A stretch of 20,339 bases of DNA, from positions 1-20,339 of the IMG/VR virus record IMGVR_UViG_3300009420_003882, one strand, 5' to 3'. The notes beneath the pieces are model-generated. The model saw only the letters and a program-made list of their open reading frames with translations, did not search any database and had not been told where the DNA came from. The position numbers and the translations under genes were made by a program. Source of the stretch: a virus. This document shows positions 19,533 to 20,339 of the stretch, piece by piece; positions within the stretch are counted from its first letter, which is position 1, and every line of letters begins with the position of its first letter.

Positions 19533-20339
19533 ATGAATAAAATTCGTAACCATATCGTAAGTTTAATTTTAACTAAAACAAACAATATGGATTTCACTAA
19601 TTTAATATTTAAATTGCCTACTCTTAACTTGTTGAATGATTACGTTAAGTCGTACTCACCAAGCAAAGAAGACACTGATACTCTTTCAAATAAGATTAAG
19701 GATATCTTTGATTCATTCGGTCTTACCGTTGAAAAGGGTGATGTATCTGTTGGTTCGAATGTAACTCAATATGAGTTCACACCAAGCAAGGGAACAAAGT
19801 TGTCTAAGATTAAAGGACTTGAAGGTGACCTTGCATTGCACTTAGGAGTACAAGGGGTGCGTATTATTGCACCAGTTGTAGGAAAGGGAGTTGTAGCAGT
19901 TGAAGTACCTAATAGTGAGTCTAACATTGTTGGACTTAAGACAGTACTCAAAGCTGACTACTTGAAATGTAGTAAGATGGAATTACCAATCTCATTAGGT
20001 GAGACATCAACGGGTAACCCATTCACATTCGACCTTACAAAGTCACCACACGTATTGATTGGTGGTGCTACGGGACAAGGTAAGTCTGTTGGTATCAACG
20101 TTATGCTTACTAGTCTTTTATTCAACACATCACCACAATTATTGAAGTTAGTACTTGTGGATGTTAAAAAGGTTGAATTGGATATCTATAACAAAATTGG
20201 TGACCAATATAAGACTGACTTTAATGATAGTCTTGTATACACTGAGACTAGTGATATCGTTAAGAACCTTAATTTTGTTGTTGATGAAATGGACACGAGA
20301 TATGACCTACTTAAAATGGCATCTTGTAGAAATATAAAA
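19533..20339 (+). CDS. ftsK: FtsK/SpoIIIE-type DNA translocase, soluble form (3' end cut by window)
   Basis: 269 residues are visible and the frame is open at the window end. After a short N-terminal region comes the FtsK beta domain (VTQYEFTPSKGTKLSKIKGL, about 77-96; GVRIIAPVVGKGVVAVEVPN, 108-127). The alpha domain follows, with Walker A GGATGQGKSVG (177-187) and Walker B LVLVD (206-210) followed by VKKVEL. The GATGQGKS form and the VDEMDTRYDLLKMASCRNIK segment closely follow Bacteroidota FtsK. The four-helix membrane domain and long linker of cellular FtsK are missing, so this is a cytoplasmic pump that could move element DNA in segregation, transfer or packaging-like steps. ATG 19533 is used; ATG 19587 (residue 19) is an alternative start. 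Confidence 0.92.
   Translation, partial: MNKIRNHIVSLILTKTNNMDFTNLIFKLPTLNLLNDYVKSYSPSKEDTDTLSNKIKDIFDSFGLTVEKGDVSVGSNVTQYEFTPSKGTKLSKIKGLEGDLALHLGVQGVRIIAPVVGKGVVAVEVPNSESNIVGLKTVLKADYLKCSKMELPISLGETSTGNPFTFDLTKSPHVLIGGATGQGKSVGINVMLTSLLFNTSPQLLKLVLVDVKKVELDIYNKIGDQYKTDFNDSLVYTETSDIVKNLNFVVDEMDTRYDLLKMASCRNIK

Overview
The window is AT-rich, and every convincing gene lies on the + strand. Genes are tightly packed, often with start/stop overlaps, and many are very small. Promoters are of the Bacteroidota kind (TTTG, about 20 nt, TAnnTTTG), Shine-Dalgarno sites are essentially absent, and several products look like Bacteroidota proteins (an RpoD/sigma-ABfr-like sigma factor, an FtsK with a GATGQGKS Walker A). 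The mixture of 'housekeeping' genes lacking their usual chromosomal neighbours with orphan ORFs and a T5 A1-like phosphoesterase is best explained as the accessory/early part of a large tailed phage of a Bacteroidota host. A prophage or plasmid cannot be excluded, because no structural or packaging gene is present.

Layout. 1-1110: PRPP-synthetase family gene behind a strong promoter. 1151-3207: ECF sigma factor, then a chain of small genes whose borders carry the same short repeats. 3277-4863: large A1-like metallophosphoesterase. 4869-6348: Nudix hydrolase, small membrane protein, Smr domain, GIY-YIG nuclease domain and an orphan. 6436-7421: membrane-anchored orphan and a HAD phosphatase resembling the RNA-repair HAD_SAK family. 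7641-11542: HExxH metalloprotein, RNase R, and several small orphans including a zinc ribbon. 11610-13039: SmpB and a primary-type sigma factor. 13114-15188: orphans and a SprT-like zinc protein. 15263-19448: an array of about a dozen small, mostly acidic proteins, nearly all preceded by the same octamer abutting the ATG. 19533-end: the start of a soluble FtsK/SpoIIIE-type translocase, cut by the window edge.

How it may work together. Two sigma factors and two visibly different promoter classes suggest a transcription switch. Class I promoters (TTTG at -33) drive prs, the 6436 operon, the metalloprotein/RNase R operon and smpB. Class II promoters (TTAGGAATA(A/T)C at the -33 position, exactly 23 nt from T of TAGG to T of TAT(C/A)TTT) occur six times, all downstream of the primary-type sigma gene, and drive the small-protein array and ftsK. 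RNase R and SmpB form a trans-translation/RNA-decay pair, and Smr and HAD_SAK-like proteins add RNA-processing capacity. The Prs-like and Nudix proteins touch nucleotide/NAD metabolism.

Most notable points: the class II promoter family; the AAGTAACT leader family; two covarying leader hairpins; a 280-nt non-coding or decayed segment ending in an intrinsic terminator; and a second SmpB-like tail in the -1 frame behind an in-phase slippery heptamer.
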